Shown here: positions 38,004 to 48,467 of the stretch, one piece after another | Layout: the number at the start of each line of letters is the position of its first letter | Numbering within the stretch: the first letter of the stretch is position 1 | NCBI GenBank assembly: GCA_030428705.1 | Contig: JAUIDI010000006.1 | Span: forward strand, 62,001 to 126,000 | Origin: Bacteroidia bacterium | GTDB lineage: Bacteria; Bacteroidota; Bacteroidia; Flavobacteriales; Flavobacteriaceae | Reading direction: 5' to 3' | Length of the DNA: 64,000 nt | Translations under genes and position numbers: made by a program | The notes under the pieces: generated by a model | What the model was told of the DNA's origin: nothing | The model's database searches: none | The model's input: only the letters and a program-made list of their open reading frames with translations

Positions 38004-39503
38004 ATGTCATTGAAATCGTTAGCCGCCAGGATCTTTGCCAAGAATATTGCAAGAAAAACCATGAAATGGGCCAATGACCCGATCAATACACAACAAAGGG
38101 TTTTCAACCGGTTGATTAAAATGGCTTCCAAAACGGATTTCGGCAAAAATCATGGTTTTTCCAAAATCAGATCTCACCAAGACTTTGTCAAAAATGTACC
38201 GGTGCGCGACTATGAGGACCTAAAACCCTATATCGAAAAAGTGATCGAAGGCCAAAAGAATATACTTTGGCCCGGTAAACCCCTATATTTTGCAAAGACT
38301 TCGGGAACAACATCGGGGGCAAAATATATTCCGATTACCGATGAGTCCATTAAATGCCAGGTAGAGGCCTCACGAAATGCCATTCTGAATTACATTCATG
38401 AAACAGGTAATGCGGATTTTGTCGATGGAAAAATGATCTTTCTACAGGGAAGTCCTGAGATGCAAGAAAAAAACGGGATCAAACTGGGGAGGCTCTCCGG
38501 TATATCGGCTCATTATGTGCCCAATTACCTACAGAAAAACCGTTTACCCAGTTGGCGGACCAATTGCATCGATGATTGGGAAACAAAGGTCGATACTATT
38601 GTAGAAGAGACGTTAGATCAGAACATGACGGTTATTGCTGGCATTCCCTCTTGGGTTCAAATGTATTTTGAAAAGTTGCGGGCAAGAAGCGGCAAGAAAA
38701 TCGGCGACCTTTTCAAAAACTTCCAATTGTTTATCTATGGAGGGGTGAACTATGAACCGTATCGTGAGAAATTCGAACGCTTGATCGGCAGGAAAGTCGA
38801 CAGCATTGAACTTTTTCCGGCCAGCGAAGGGTTTTTTGCCTACCAATATTCCCAAAAGGAAAAGGGCATGTTGCTTCTTTTGGATGCCGGAATATTTTAC
38901 GAGTTCATCAAGGCCGATGATTTTTTTGGGCAAAATGCCAGACGATTGACCTTATCTGACGTTGAAATAGGCACGAATTACGTGATGATTATCTCCACCA
39001 ATGCAGGACTGTGGGCCTATAATTTAGGAGATACCGTTCAGTTTATTTCTACAAATCCCTATAAAATAGTAGTTTCTGGGCGTATCAAACATTTTATCTC
39101 GGCCTTTGGCGAACATGTCATTGCGAAGGAAGTGGAAACGGCAATGCAGGAGGCTATCGCCCAAACCGATGCCAGAGTCAATGAATTTACCGTTGCCCCA
39201 CAGATTACCCCTGATTCGGACGAGCTTCCATATCATGAATGGCTTGTAGAGTTCGAAAAAATGCCTACCGATTTGGCCAAGTTCATCAAAATTCTAGATG
39301 ATTCCCTGCAAGGACAGAACAGTTATTATTTTGACCTTATCGATGGTAAGATATTACAGACCCTAAAAGTAACGCCAATCAGTGATGGAGGGTTCACAGA
39401 CTACATGAAATCGGTTGGTAAGCTAGGGGGTCAAAACAAAGTGCAGCGTTTGGCGAACGACCGAAGCGTGGCAAATGGGCTCTTGGCCTATAAACGGCAG
39501 TAA
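38004..39503 (+). CDS. GH3 auxin-responsive-promoter family acyl-adenylating enzyme
   Basis: This 499-residue protein is of the GH3/ANL superfamily. It has the ATP-binding loop TSGTTSGAKYIPIT (residues ~93-106), the YGGVNYEPYREKFE segment, the ELFPASEGFFAYQ motif, and VVSGRIKHFISAFGEHV near the C-terminal domain. In plants GH3 proteins join amino acids to acyl-adenylates of hormones; the bacterial versions have unknown substrates. It starts 6 nt after the M23 peptidase gene, with which it is probably co-transcribed. Confidence 0.92.
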   Translation: MSLKSLAARIFAKNIARKTMKWANDPINTQQRVFNRLIKMASKTDFGKNHGFSKIRSHQDFVKNVPVRDYEDLKPYIEKVIEGQKNILWPGKPLYFAKTSGTTSGAKYIPITDESIKCQVEASRNAILNYIHETGNADFVDGKMIFLQGSPEMQEKNGIKLGRLSGISAHYVPNYLQKNRLPSWRTNCIDDWETKVDTIVEETLDQNMTVIAGIPSWVQMYFEKLRARSGKKIGDLFKNFQLFIYGGVNYEPYREKFERLIGRKVDSIELFPASEGFFAYQYSQKEKGMLLLLDAGIFYEFIKADDFFGQNARRLTLSDVEIGTNYVMIISTNAGLWAYNLGDTVQFISTNPYKIVVSGRIKHFISAFGEHVIAKEVETAMQEAIAQTDARVNEFTVAPQITPDSDELPYHEWLVEFEKMPTDLAKFIKILDDSLQGQNSYYFDLIDGKILQTLKVTPISDGGFTDYMKSVGKLGGQNKVQRLANDRSVANGLLAYKRQ

Positions 39504-39584
39504 TACATCGAAAACCTCAAGAATCACCTAAAATTCTTAGTTTAACAGTGTAAATTAGTTTACGTCGATTAAACTGAAAAAGCC

Positions 39585-39941
39585 ATGAAAAAGAGTTTGA
39601 TATTGTTTTTTCTGATTCTTGTTGCGTGCCATAAAACTGATGATACGACACTGGTTTACCCTAGTTTTAAAATCCACAATAAGACAGGTAATACTCTGGA
39701 AAATGTTGAGATGTATTCAGTGAAAATTCAGAATTTAACTCCGGGAGCCTCATCAGATTGGCATAAGTTCCCCAATGAAAACGTCGTTAAAAACAGTCCT
39801 AGTTTCTCGTTTAATGTCAACGGAGTGCGATTCCTTGCTGTTTTAGAACCTGACACAACAGTAGTTGGAGACGAAATTTTCATTGACTCCCTTTATTTTG
39901 GAACGTATCCGCAGCCTTATTGGTCACGAGGTTCTGACTAG
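39585..39941 (+). CDS. Small uncharacterised lipoprotein
   Basis: The 118-residue protein has a lipoprotein signal (LFFLILVAC, Cys 15). The mature region looks like a single beta-sandwich (FKIHNKTGNTLENVEMYSVKI, SFSFNVNGVRFL). No family is recognised. It stands alone between the GH3 gene and the DUF6909-type gene and has no clear promoter motif. Confidence 0.75.
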   Translation: MKKSLILFFLILVACHKTDDTTLVYPSFKIHNKTGNTLENVEMYSVKIQNLTPGASSDWHKFPNENVVKNSPSFSFNVNGVRFLAVLEPDTTVVGDEIFIDSLYFGTYPQPYWSRGSD

Positions 39942-40075
39942 GTCAAATGTGTCCTAAAATTTATTCTGCCCAGACAATCGCCCACACTTAAAATCCATTC
40001 TGAATGTGATTTAGAATTGCATTTCCCATTAGAAGTAAGTGCAGTAGAAGGCCTAATTTTATTAAATTTTAATTG

Positions 40076-40083
40076 TAATTTTG
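40076..40083 (+). promoter_or_regulatory. Promoter -7 element (TAATTTTG) before the DUF6909-type gene
   Basis: This perfect TAnnTTTG match ends 14 nt before the ATG at 40098. It excludes the longer in-frame TTG start at 40017. It may drive the whole forward arm of the polysaccharide locus, since gene gaps downstream are short. Confidence 0.6.
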
Positions 40084-40097
40084 CTTTCAAAGCACCT

Positions 40098-41783
40098 ATG
40101 GGCAAGGCAACGACTACCACAAGAGCTCAAGAATCAACCAATGCCATAGAACGGCTTTACATTACCATGCGCCACCTTTTCAATCGCGGGTTTTATAAGC
40201 CGACCGGTGTTTCAGGGGAATCTATTAAAAATGCACTCCTTCTGTTACGCCCTGAAATTTACGGATCGATTGCCGAAGAAAAGGCCGAACTCAATGGATT
40301 GATTTACGTCTTGGAGCGTCTTCCCGAGGGTATTGAACAATGTCGTTACATCAATTTGACTTCCGATGAAGGGTATAGCAAATCGCATTTCAAACCTATA
40401 ATTCCACCAAAGCGCCGAAGAAACTGTTATCGTATTGACGAAGAACAGATGAACGTCGAAATAACCCGAGGCCGTTCGGATATTTATGACATTCTTACCC
40501 ACCTGACCTTTCTTTTTATTGAATCCCAAAAAATATGCAAAAAGGTATTGATCGAAGATACCGACAAGACGATTCGAGATTGGGTAAAATTGGAGCTGGC
40601 CGTTAAAAAAAACAAATTGTCACAGGCTGAAAAAGAAGTGGCCCTGATACATACTGCAAATATTCTTGGCCGCTCGTTTGAGGAAACTATGGAGGTTTAC
40701 CAAAAACTTGCAACCAAGGAGAATCCCGAACGTTTTCTAAATATTATCTATTGGTTGGGTAAATTGGCCATTGAAGAAGAGGTGACGGGTGAAAAAAGGG
40801 TAATTACCTTCAGTGCTGTGCTAAGAGAACGATTGGGCCATCACATACATGGGGAACGTTGGGCGAACACAATCAAAGAAGTTTTGGCCAAACACGGCCT
40901 GCTAAAAAGACCGATTCATATTATCAGCGCCAACATGCATAGTGTGATGAACTCGCTTTTTGCAAAAAATGCACTTAAAAAAGAGTTTCCCGAAAATGGT
41001 ATTTTGGAAATCTACGAGGCTTTGAGCTCATCTTCAAACACCGATCTTCGTAACAAGGTAGTCTCGGCGGCCACGAAAAATGGCATGATATCCATTGACG
41101 ACGTTTCAGGCACGAACATCGACGTGCAGATTTTCGATATGGCAAAAATTGGCAGTACGGCCTGTTGCTATGAACTTTCGGAAGACATTCCAGATGATGA
41201 AAAACCTGTTATCTTTGTGATGGACTATGCTTTTGGGGAACAGGCATATGAAACCATCGATGAGTTATTGAAGCCCTACAAAGTCAAAAGAAAGAAAGAC
41301 GTTTTTTTGAACATAGCTTCGGTATCGATAATGGGCAAGGCAGGTATTTTGGAAGGAGGAAAAGGAGATTTGATGATTCCTTCCGCACATATATTCGAGG
41401 GCACGGCAGATAATTACCCCTTTAAAAATGAACTATGCGCAGCCGATTTTGAAGGCCATGGACTGGAGGTTTATGAAGGAGCGATGGTGACCGTACTTGG
41501 CACCTCATTGCAGAATAAGGATATTTTGAAGTTTTTTCATCAATCGACATGGAACGTCATCGGACTTGAAATGGAAGGGGTACATTATCAAAAAGCGATA
41601 CAATCGGCCTCCAAGATAAGAAAAAGCATTCGTGAAGACGTGAAGGTACGATATGCGTACTACGCTTCGGACAATCCTTTGGAAACAGGCAGCACCCTTG
41701 CATCGGGAGGCTTGGGAACAACCGGCGTAAAACCAACATATTTGATAACCGACAAAATACTCGAGCAAATTTTCAATACTTAG
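40098..41783 (+). CDS. DUF6909-type protein with nucleoside-phosphorylase-like C-terminal half
   Basis: The 561-residue protein falls in a family I recall as DUF6909; its function is not established. The N-terminal ~300 residues are helical (NAIERLYITMRHLFNRGFYKP; DILTHLTFLFIESQKI). The C-terminal ~200 residues look like a nucleoside phosphorylase/nucleosidase fold: VIFVMDYAFGEQAY, SIMGKAGILEGGKGDLMIPSAH, and near the end NVIGLEMEGVHYQKAI, which resembles the ribose-binding EMEG motif of that superfamily. No signal peptide, so cytoplasmic. The stop is 2 nt before the Wzz-like start, so it is the first gene of the polysaccharide operon or read through into it. The phosphorylase link is inference from motifs. 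Confidence 0.8.
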   Translation: MGKATTTTRAQESTNAIERLYITMRHLFNRGFYKPTGVSGESIKNALLLLRPEIYGSIAEEKAELNGLIYVLERLPEGIEQCRYINLTSDEGYSKSHFKPIIPPKRRRNCYRIDEEQMNVEITRGRSDIYDILTHLTFLFIESQKICKKVLIEDTDKTIRDWVKLELAVKKNKLSQAEKEVALIHTANILGRSFEETMEVYQKLATKENPERFLNIIYWLGKLAIEEEVTGEKRVITFSAVLRERLGHHIHGERWANTIKEVLAKHGLLKRPIHIISANMHSVMNSLFAKNALKKEFPENGILEIYEALSSSSNTDLRNKVVSAATKNGMISIDDVSGTNIDVQIFDMAKIGSTACCYELSEDIPDDEKPVIFVMDYAFGEQAYETIDELLKPYKVKRKKDVFLNIASVSIMGKAGILEGGKGDLMIPSAHIFEGTADNYPFKNELCAADFEGHGLEVYEGAMVTVLGTSLQNKDILKFFHQSTWNVIGLEMEGVHYQKAIQSASKIRKSIREDVKVRYAYYASDNPLETGSTLASGGLGTTGVKPTYLITDKILEQIFNT

Positions 41784-41785
41784 CC

Positions 41786-42793
41786 ATGGGAGACAAACCA
41801 CCAAAGACCAGTTCAACGTCCGAAGAAATAGACTTGGGGCAGTTGTTCCAAATGTTTAAAAGGGGCTTGCACCGCATCTTTGAAGGGGTGCTGCGAATTT
41901 TTCTATACCTGAAAAAAAATGCCGTAAAATTAGGGGCCTTGATTTTTTTGGGATTGGTAATCGGCTTCTTGCTCAATATGTTCGTTGACAAAAAGCTGAA
42001 AAGCGAGGTCATCGTAATGCCAAATTTTGAAAGCAAGGACTATCTGTACGATGTTGTCGAAGAGATTCAAGCTAATTTTATAAGCAAAGACACATTGTTC
42101 TTCAGAAATATGGGTATCGACGTTAATGAACTTAGAGGGTTTGAAATTAGCATTCAACCCGTTGAAAATGAAGAACTCGATGCTGAAAAACTTAAGGAAA
42201 GCAATGATTATCTGGAGATTCTTCAAAACCTAAAAGAAGAGGATTTTGTACTCGATGTTATCAAATCGGAAATTCTAAAAAAGACGGTTCTCACCCACAG
42301 AATTACCTTTTCGCACAAAAACCCGATAAAAGGCGAGGAATACATCTCTAAAATAATGGATTATATCAATGGTAATCCCTACTTCACTGAGTTGCGAAAA
42401 GTTTCCGAACAAAATGCAAAGGTACGGATTGAAAAGAATAATGAGCTCATTGTGCAGATAGACGATCTCGTGGCCAGTTTTAACAAACAGTTGGCGGCAT
42501 CCGAAGCGACCCGTGGCAAAGAAGGAGTTGTTTTATTTGATAAAGAAAGAAGTTTGGATGTTCCCGGTCTTCTAAGATTAAAGAATGATTTAATTGAAGA
42601 AATAGAAGAAAAACAATTGGACCTGGTCGAACAAAAAGAGGCGATAGGTATTGTCAACTTAGGCAAGACCCAAGTGGTGAAAAAACAATTTTTGAACAAA
42701 AGTTTGGTCTGGCTTCCAGCGATTCTGGTCGGGCTTTTCTTTGCATGGTCCTTACTAGTCTTTTTAAACAGGAAGGCTAAGGAATTGATTTGA
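41786..42793 (+). CDS. Wzz/chain-length-determinant-like inner-membrane protein
   Basis: The 335-residue protein has two membrane helices, near residues 50-68 (LGALIFLGLVIGFLLNMFV) and 305-325 (SLVWLPAILVGLFFAWSLLVF), bracketing a periplasmic coiled-coil region. This is the topology of polysaccharide co-polymerases that set chain length for Wzy products. Sequence similarity to classical Wzz is weak and there is no kinase domain. Its position directly before rfbB supports the role. Confidence 0.78.
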   Translation: MGDKPPKTSSTSEEIDLGQLFQMFKRGLHRIFEGVLRIFLYLKKNAVKLGALIFLGLVIGFLLNMFVDKKLKSEVIVMPNFESKDYLYDVVEEIQANFISKDTLFFRNMGIDVNELRGFEISIQPVENEELDAEKLKESNDYLEILQNLKEEDFVLDVIKSEILKKTVLTHRITFSHKNPIKGEEYISKIMDYINGNPYFTELRKVSEQNAKVRIEKNNELIVQIDDLVASFNKQLAASEATRGKEGVVLFDKERSLDVPGLLRLKNDLIEEIEEKQLDLVEQKEAIGIVNLGKTQVVKKQFLNKSLVWLPAILVGLFFAWSLLVFLNRKAKELI

Positions 42794-42832
42794 ATATACT
42801 GATTGGAATATTAAATCCCAAAGAATTATATC

Positions 42833-43876
42833 ATGAATATTTTAATTACCGGAGGTGCAGGTTTTATCGGTTCTCACGTTGTTCGTAGATTTGTCAGCAA
42901 TTATCCGCAGTATCATATTTTCAATCTTGACGCCCTTACCTATGCCGGTAATCTTGAGAATTTGAGGGATATCGAAGGAGCTACTAATTATACTTTTATC
43001 AAAGGCGATATCGTCAATGCCGAACTTATCAATGACTTGTTCAAAAACCATGAATTTGATGGAGTCATCCATTTAGCGGCCGAATCACATGTCGACCGTT
43101 CGATAACGGATCCTTTGGCCTTTGTTCGTACCAATATCATAGGTACCGTTAATCTACTCAATGCCTCTAGAGATTCTTGGAAAGATCATAAAAAAGGCAA
43201 ACGTTTTTACCATATAAGCACCGATGAGGTTTATGGTTCGCTTGGTAGCGAGGGACTTTTTACAGAGACAACGCCGTATGACCCGAATTCTCCCTATTCT
43301 GCATCCAAGGCCAGTTCAGATCATTTTGTACGTGCCTATGGTGAGACCTATGACCTTCCGTATGTGTTGACCAACTGCTCGAACAATTATGGACCCAATC
43401 ATTTTCCCGAAAAATTGATTCCATTGTTTATTAACAATATCATTGAAAGCAAGCCTTTACCCGTATATGGCGACGGAAAATACACCCGTGATTGGCTTTT
43501 TGTGGAAGATCATGCCAGGGCAATCGACTTGGTTTTCCATAAAGGTGAGAATCGTGAAACCTATAATATCGGGGGCTTTAATGAATGGCAGAACATCGAT
43601 TTGGTAAAGTTACTTTGTCAATTGATGGATAAAAAAGTGGGTCGGCCCCAAGGCACTTCTGAGCAATTGATAACCTATGTTAAAGACCGTCCGGGACATG
43701 ATTTGCGATATGCCATTGATGCCGATAAAATCAATAAAGAATTGGGTTGGGAACCATCTGTTACATTCGAGGAAGGATTGGAACGGACGATAGATTGGTA
43801 TTTGGAAAACCAAGAATGGCTAGACAACGTTACTTCAGGGGATTACCAGGAGTACTACACCAAGATGTACAATTAA
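42833..43876 (+). CDS. rfbB: dTDP-glucose 4,6-dehydratase
   Basis: This 347-residue extended SDR enzyme makes dTDP-4-dehydro-6-deoxyglucose, step two of dTDP-L-rhamnose synthesis. The NAD site is [11 protein letters not shown] (residues 7-17); the catalytic set includes [11 protein letters not shown] and the YxxxK motif [30 protein letters not shown] is diagnostic for RfbB. It is followed 5 nt later by rfbA. Confidence 0.97.
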   Translation: MNILITGGAGFIGSHVVRRFVSNYPQYHIFNLDALTYAGNLENLRDIEGATNYTFIKGDIVNAELINDLFKNHEFDGVIHLAAESHVDRSITDPLAFVRTNIIGTVNLLNASRDSWKDHKKGKRFYHISTDEVYGSLGSEGLFTETTPYDPNSPYSASKASSDHFVRAYGETYDLPYVLTNCSNNYGPNHFPEKLIPLFINNIIESKPLPVYGDGKYTRDWLFVEDHARAIDLVFHKGENRETYNIGGFNEWQNIDLVKLLCQLMDKKVGRPQGTSEQLITYVKDRPGHDLRYAIDADKINKELGWEPSVTFEEGLERTIDWYLENQEWLDNVTSGDYQEYYTKMYN

Positions 43877-43881
43877 ATATT

Positions 43882-44751
43882 ATGAAAGGAATAATCTTAG
43901 CCGGAGGCTCTGGAACACGTTTGCACCCTTTGACCCTTTCGGTCAGTAAACAACTGATGCCCATCTATGACAAACCGATGATTTATTATCCCCTTTCCAC
44001 TTTGATGTATGCGGGAATTCGGGAAATATTGATTATTTCGACACCTAAAGACCTTCCGTTATTCAGAGATTTATTGGGCGATGGCGAAAAATACGGCTGT
44101 TCCTTTTCCTTTGCGGTTCAAGAGGCCCCAAATGGTTTGGCCGAAGCTTTTATTATTGGCGCCGACTTTGTCGGAAATGATAAAGTGGCCTTGATTTTGG
44201 GCGACAATATTTTCTACGGTTCCGGGTTGGCCAAACTGTTGCAATCGAACAATGACCCTGATGGAGGAATTATTTATGCGTATCGCGTACATGACCCCGA
44301 GCGTTATGGAGTGGTCGAGTTTGACGAGGAAGGAAAGGCGATTAGCATCGAAGAGAAACCTGTAGCGCCTAAATCGAATTATGCGGTGCCGGGCATCTAT
44401 TTTTATGATAACGATGTGGTGGAAATCGCCAAAAGCATACCGCCCAGTCACAGGGGCGAGTTGGAAATCACAGATGTCAACAAGGTCTATCTTGAAAAGG
44501 GCAAGCTAAACGTGAGTATCTTGGATCGTGGAACGGCTTGGTTGGATACAGGCACTTTTCAATCCCTCATGCAAGCCTCTCAATTCGTTGAGGTCATCGA
44601 GGAGCGGCAAGGTCTTAAAATAGGCGCAATCGAGGCCGCCGCTTACGAAATGGGTTTTATCAATAAGAACCAATTCAAAAAGCTGGCCGAACCTTTGATG
44701 AAGAGTGGATATGGTAAAAACCTTTTGGGAATATTAAGTAAGCATCAATGA
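43882..44751 (+). CDS. rfbA: Glucose-1-phosphate thymidylyltransferase
   Basis: This 289-residue enzyme makes dTDP-glucose from dTTP and glucose 1-phosphate. It opens with the nucleotidyltransferase signature [18 protein letters not shown] and [17 protein letters not shown]; the product-site block is [11 protein letters not shown] and the tail has [15 protein letters not shown]. The start is ATG 43882; a longer in-frame version would overlap rfbB by 130 nt and add unrelated sequence. Overlaps rfbC by 4 nt. Confidence 0.97.
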   Translation: MKGIILAGGSGTRLHPLTLSVSKQLMPIYDKPMIYYPLSTLMYAGIREILIISTPKDLPLFRDLLGDGEKYGCSFSFAVQEAPNGLAEAFIIGADFVGNDKVALILGDNIFYGSGLAKLLQSNNDPDGGIIYAYRVHDPERYGVVEFDEEGKAISIEEKPVAPKSNYAVPGIYFYDNDVVEIAKSIPPSHRGELEITDVNKVYLEKGKLNVSILDRGTAWLDTGTFQSLMQASQFVEVIEERQGLKIGAIEAAAYEMGFINKNQFKKLAEPLMKSGYGKNLLGILSKHQ

Positions 44752-45293
44752 ACGTTACCGAAACGAAACTAAAAGGTTGTTTTGTTATTGAACCTACGGT
44801 ATTTACTGATGAACGAGGCTATTTTATGGAATCGTTCAACGCAGTGCGCTTTAATAGGGCTATCGGTAGGGAAGTCGATTTTGTTCAGGATAATCAATCA
44901 TTTTCAACGAAGGGAGTCGTACGTGCGTTACATTACCAAATTGGTGAACATGCCCAGGCAAAGCTTGTTCGGGTACTCTATGGTAAAGTTCTGGATGTTG
45001 CGGTCGATCTACGAAAAGATTCCCCGACTTATGCGGAACATATTGCCATAGAGCTTAGCGATGAAAACAAAAAACAACTTTTTATACCGAAAGGTTTTGC
45101 ACATGGGTTCGTCACTTTGAGTGAAGAAGCCGAGTTTTTCTATAAATGCGATAATTACTACAATAAAGCTTCGGAAGAAGGAATCATCTTCAACGACCCG
45201 ACCTTGAATATTGATTGGAAACTACCTGAAGATAAGCTGATCGTTTCCGAAAAGGACCGGTTTTTACCAACGCTTCAGAAAGCAAGATTATGA
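44748..45293 (+). CDS. rfbC: dTDP-4-dehydrorhamnose 3,5-epimerase
   Basis: This 181-residue cupin-fold epimerase is step three of the dTDP-L-rhamnose pathway. Key parts are [30 protein letters not shown] (catalytic His in ALHYQ) and [22 protein letters not shown]. Start and stop overlap its neighbours by 4 nt each (ATGA), which implies translational coupling within rfbBACD. Confidence 0.97.
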   Translation: MNVTETKLKGCFVIEPTVFTDERGYFMESFNAVRFNRAIGREVDFVQDNQSFSTKGVVRALHYQIGEHAQAKLVRVLYGKVLDVAVDLRKDSPTYAEHIAIELSDENKKQLFIPKGFAHGFVTLSEEAEFFYKCDNYYNKASEEGIIFNDPTLNIDWKLPEDKLIVSEKDRFLPTLQKARL

Positions 45294-46153
45294 AGAACGT
45301 TTTGGTCACCGGGGGGAACGGGCAATTGGCTACTTGCATCAAGGATATCGATTCCAGCACCTCCGAATACCACTTTATCTATGTAGACCTGCCCGAACTG
45401 GATATCACCGACAAGGATAAAGTAAACAGTCTTTTCGAAGCAAATACTATTTCTCACTGCATAAACTGTGCGGCCTATACTGCCGTTGACAAAGCAGAAT
45501 CAGAAAAAGAACTCGCCTATTCGGTCAATGTTACGGGAGCCAAAAATTTGGCCGAGGCCTGTTACGAACATAAGGCTGTAATGATTCAAATTTCAACGGA
45601 CTTTGTTTTTGACGGTAATCAAGGCCGTTTGTATAACGAGAACGACGAAACAAATCCCTTAGGCGTTTATGGGGCCACTAAATGGCAGGGTGAACTGGCC
45701 GTTTCGAAAGCCCTCGAAAGACATTTCGTGTTGAGAACCTCGTGGTTGTATTCCGAATACGCGCACAATTTTGTAAAGACAATGCTGCGCTTGGGGTCGG
45801 AGCGCAATGAATTGAATGTTGTAAGCGACCAAATAGGCACACCGACTTACGCAGGTGACCTTGCCAAGGCCATTTTAAAGATCATACAAGAGGATATCAA
45901 TGAGTATGGCACTTATCACTATAGTAACGAGGGCGTTGCCAGTTGGTACGATTTTGCAAAGGCCATATTTGAAATTGCCGAAATAAATTGCAATGTGCTG
46001 CCGGTAAGGACCGAGGCCTATCCGACTCCGGCAAACCGCCCATCGTTTAGTGCAATGGACAAATCAAAGATTAAAAACATTTTGCAGTTAGAGATACCGT
46101 ATTGGAGGGAGAGTTTGGAAAGGTGTTTAGAGATATTTCATAAAGACAATTAG
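45290..46153 (+). CDS. rfbD: dTDP-4-dehydrorhamnose reductase
   Basis: This 287-residue SDR enzyme carries out the last step to dTDP-L-rhamnose, with NAD(P)H. The dinucleotide site is VTGGNGQLATCI; STDFVFDG and the YGATKWQGE motif give the catalytic Tyr and Lys. NYSNEG-type sequence (HYSNEGVASWYDFAKAI) is typical of RfbD. Completes a full rhamnose pathway in four adjacent genes. Confidence 0.97.
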   Translation: MKNVLVTGGNGQLATCIKDIDSSTSEYHFIYVDLPELDITDKDKVNSLFEANTISHCINCAAYTAVDKAESEKELAYSVNVTGAKNLAEACYEHKAVMIQISTDFVFDGNQGRLYNENDETNPLGVYGATKWQGELAVSKALERHFVLRTSWLYSEYAHNFVKTMLRLGSERNELNVVSDQIGTPTYAGDLAKAILKIIQEDINEYGTYHYSNEGVASWYDFAKAIFEIAEINCNVLPVRTEAYPTPANRPSFSAMDKSKIKNILQLEIPYWRESLERCLEIFHKDN

Positions 46154-46159
46154 AATTAT

Positions 46160-47977
46160 ATGTGTGGAATTGCGGGAATATATTCTAAAAACATTGTTGA
46201 TAGGTTAACGGATCGTATCGAGAAGATGAATTCATCCATTGCACATCGAGGTCCGGATTCGGGTGCACACTATTCGGTCGGCGATAAAATTGCCCTCGGA
46301 CATAGAAGATTGAGCATTATAGACTTAAGGGAAATAGCGAATCAACCAATGCACTCCAATAATGGGGACTTGCATCTTGTTTTTAATGGCGAAATCTACA
46401 ATTTTCAGGAGATAAAAGAACAACTGAATTATCAATTTAAGACAGATTCGGATACCGAGGTTATCTTGGCCGCGGTCCAAGAAAAGGGAATTGATTGGTT
46501 TTTAAAACAATCGAACGGAATGTTCGCTTTTGCACTATATAATTCTAGAACTAAAGAGCTTATTCTTGCAAGGGACAGAATGGGGATAAAACCCTTATTT
46601 TACCATAAGAATGATGACCATTTTATATTTGGGTCCGAAATCAAGGCCATTCTTTCAAGTGGTTTGGTAAGGGCTGAATTCAATGAGTCGGCCGTGGATG
46701 AATATTTGGCCAATAGATATATTCGGGCACCTTACACTTTTTTTGAAAACATTCTTCAGGTTCACCCAGGAACTTACCTGACTTTGAATAGTAATTTATC
46801 CCATACGGAAACTACTTTTTGGGAGCTTCCGAAAAACCAGAATTTTTCTGAAACTTTTGATGAAGAAAAGTTGGAAGATCAATTTGATCAAGAATTGACC
46901 AGGGCCATTAAATACCGATTGATTGCTGACGTACCTTTGGGTACGTACTTAAGCGGGGGCGTCGATTCAAGTTTGATTACCGCTATTACCGCATTGAATA
47001 AAAAAGATAAGGTAAACACCTATACGATTGGGTTTCCTGAAATGAACGAATTCGAATATTCTGAAATAATCGCAGAAAAATATAATACGGAGCATCACGA
47101 AATCTTAATGAAAAAAGAGGACTATATGGGCCGCTGGGAAGAGCTTATCAGATACAAGGATGCTCCTTTAGGAGTACCCAATGAAATCCCTTTGGCAGTA
47201 ATGTCGTCTAAATTAAAAGAGAAGATAACGGTTGTACTTTCAGGGGAAGGAGCGGATGAACTTATGGGTGGTTACGGTAGAATTTTCCGCGCCCCGTTCG
47301 ATTACAAACATGATAAGACAAATCAAACTTTTTACGATTACTTTATTGGTCAATATGAGTATGTACCAAGGGCCATGCGAGACGAATTGATTTCAACCCC
47401 TATTGTCTATCGCAAAGAATTCGATGAGAATATTCAAAAGGATTTTTCAAAATATCGAAATGAGGAAAATGTTTTTCAATTTTTTCATGAATACCATGTA
47501 AAAGGGTTGCTTCAACGGGTTGATATGACAACGATGCAGACTTCGGTAGAGGCACGAGTCCCTTTTTTAGATCATAATTTAATTGAGTTTTCTTATAATA
47601 AAATACCATACGATTTAAAACTAAAATGGAATTCCTCGAAAGCTGAGGAAGAGGCCAAAACAAAAGAATCAAGTAATTATAGCGAGGTTCTAGATACTCC
47701 AAAATATTTATTGCGGAAAGTATCGTACAAATATCTACCCAAAGAAATCATCGAACGAAAAAAAGTGGGGTTTCCAGTACCTTTGACAGATTGGTTTGAG
47801 AACCTTGAAGAAGTGGCCATGGAGTTGCTGATGGACGTTTCTTGGTTAAAAAAAGGGGTGGTCAATGAGCTGGTAGAAAAAAGCAAAATAGAATCTAGGG
47901 CCGGCCAAGTACTATGGATGTTTATTAATATTGAACTCTTTAGAAAATCATATTTTGAGAAAGAGTGGCGATGGTAA
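46160..47977 (+). CDS. asnB: Asparagine synthase (glutamine-hydrolysing)
   Basis: This 605-residue two-domain enzyme has the N-terminal nucleophile Cys 2 (MCGIAGIYS), glutaminase signatures IAHRGPDSG and LVFNGEIYNF, then the synthetase P-loop YLSGGVDSSLI and VVLSGEGADELMGGYGR. In surface-polysaccharide loci such enzymes often amidate uronic acids or make sugar amides rather than serve bulk asparagine synthesis. Its place between rfbD and the tagD-like gene suggests that role, but the sequence cannot decide. Confidence 0.93.
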   Translation: MCGIAGIYSKNIVDRLTDRIEKMNSSIAHRGPDSGAHYSVGDKIALGHRRLSIIDLREIANQPMHSNNGDLHLVFNGEIYNFQEIKEQLNYQFKTDSDTEVILAAVQEKGIDWFLKQSNGMFAFALYNSRTKELILARDRMGIKPLFYHKNDDHFIFGSEIKAILSSGLVRAEFNESAVDEYLANRYIRAPYTFFENILQVHPGTYLTLNSNLSHTETTFWELPKNQNFSETFDEEKLEDQFDQELTRAIKYRLIADVPLGTYLSGGVDSSLITAITALNKKDKVNTYTIGFPEMNEFEYSEIIAEKYNTEHHEILMKKEDYMGRWEELIRYKDAPLGVPNEIPLAVMSSKLKEKITVVLSGEGADELMGGYGRIFRAPFDYKHDKTNQTFYDYFIGQYEYVPRAMRDELISTPIVYRKEFDENIQKDFSKYRNEENVFQFFHEYHVKGLLQRVDMTTMQTSVEARVPFLDHNLIEFSYNKIPYDLKLKWNSSKAEEEAKTKESSNYSEVLDTPKYLLRKVSYKYLPKEIIERKKVGFPVPLTDWFENLEEVAMELLMDVSWLKKGVVNELVEKSKIESRAGQVLWMFINIELFRKSYFEKEWRW

Positions 47978-47992
47978 CCAAAAGAATATATC

Positions 47993-48433
47993 ATGTTTAA
48001 AAGAGGAGACGAAAAATTAGTAGTAGGGTATACCTCGGGAGTTTATGACCTGTTCCATATTGGGCATTTAAATTTGTTAAAGAATGCGAAGGGACTTTGT
48101 GACAAACTTATTGTTGGGGTAACGAGTGATGAATTGGTGGCCTACAAGAACAAAAAGGCCATAATACCGCATCAAGAGCGTATGGAGATTGTACGAAATA
48201 TTAAACATGTAGATTCGGTCGTCCCTCAGAACGATATGGATAAGTTCAAGATGTGGCAAAGGCTCAAATTCGATGTTATGTTCGTGGGAGATGATTGGTT
48301 CGAAACTGAAAAGTGGCAAGATTTGGATGCACAATTCAAGGAAGTTGGGGTGAAAATCATTTACTTTCCGTATACAAAAGGCACCTCATCAACCTTGATT
48401 AATCAAACTTTGAAAGACTTGCGTACAAAATAA
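47993..48433 (+). CDS. Glycerol-3-phosphate cytidylyltransferase-like (TagD-like) enzyme
   Basis: The 146-residue nucleotidyltransferase is close to TagD/GCT, which makes CDP-glycerol from CTP and glycerol 3-phosphate. The HxGH motif is in GVYDLFHIGHLNLLKNAKG. The second signature is TKGTSSTLI, in the place of RTxGISTT. Length equals TagD (~130 residues) and lacks the extra domains of FAD or CoA enzymes. The TagF-like gene two ORFs downstream uses CDP-glycerol, which supports the substrate; other alcohol phosphates remain possible. Confidence 0.88.
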   Translation: MFKRGDEKLVVGYTSGVYDLFHIGHLNLLKNAKGLCDKLIVGVTSDELVAYKNKKAIIPHQERMEIVRNIKHVDSVVPQNDMDKFKMWQRLKFDVMFVGDDWFETEKWQDLDAQFKEVGVKIIYFPYTKGTSSTLINQTLKDLRTK

Positions 48434-48467
48434 ATGTAGTAAATAGATTCGAAATTTGAGTTTTAAA

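Noticed and set aside
40017-40097. Longer start for the DUF6909-type gene
   Set aside because: The start codon would be TTG and the promoter -7 element at 40076 lies within the extension.
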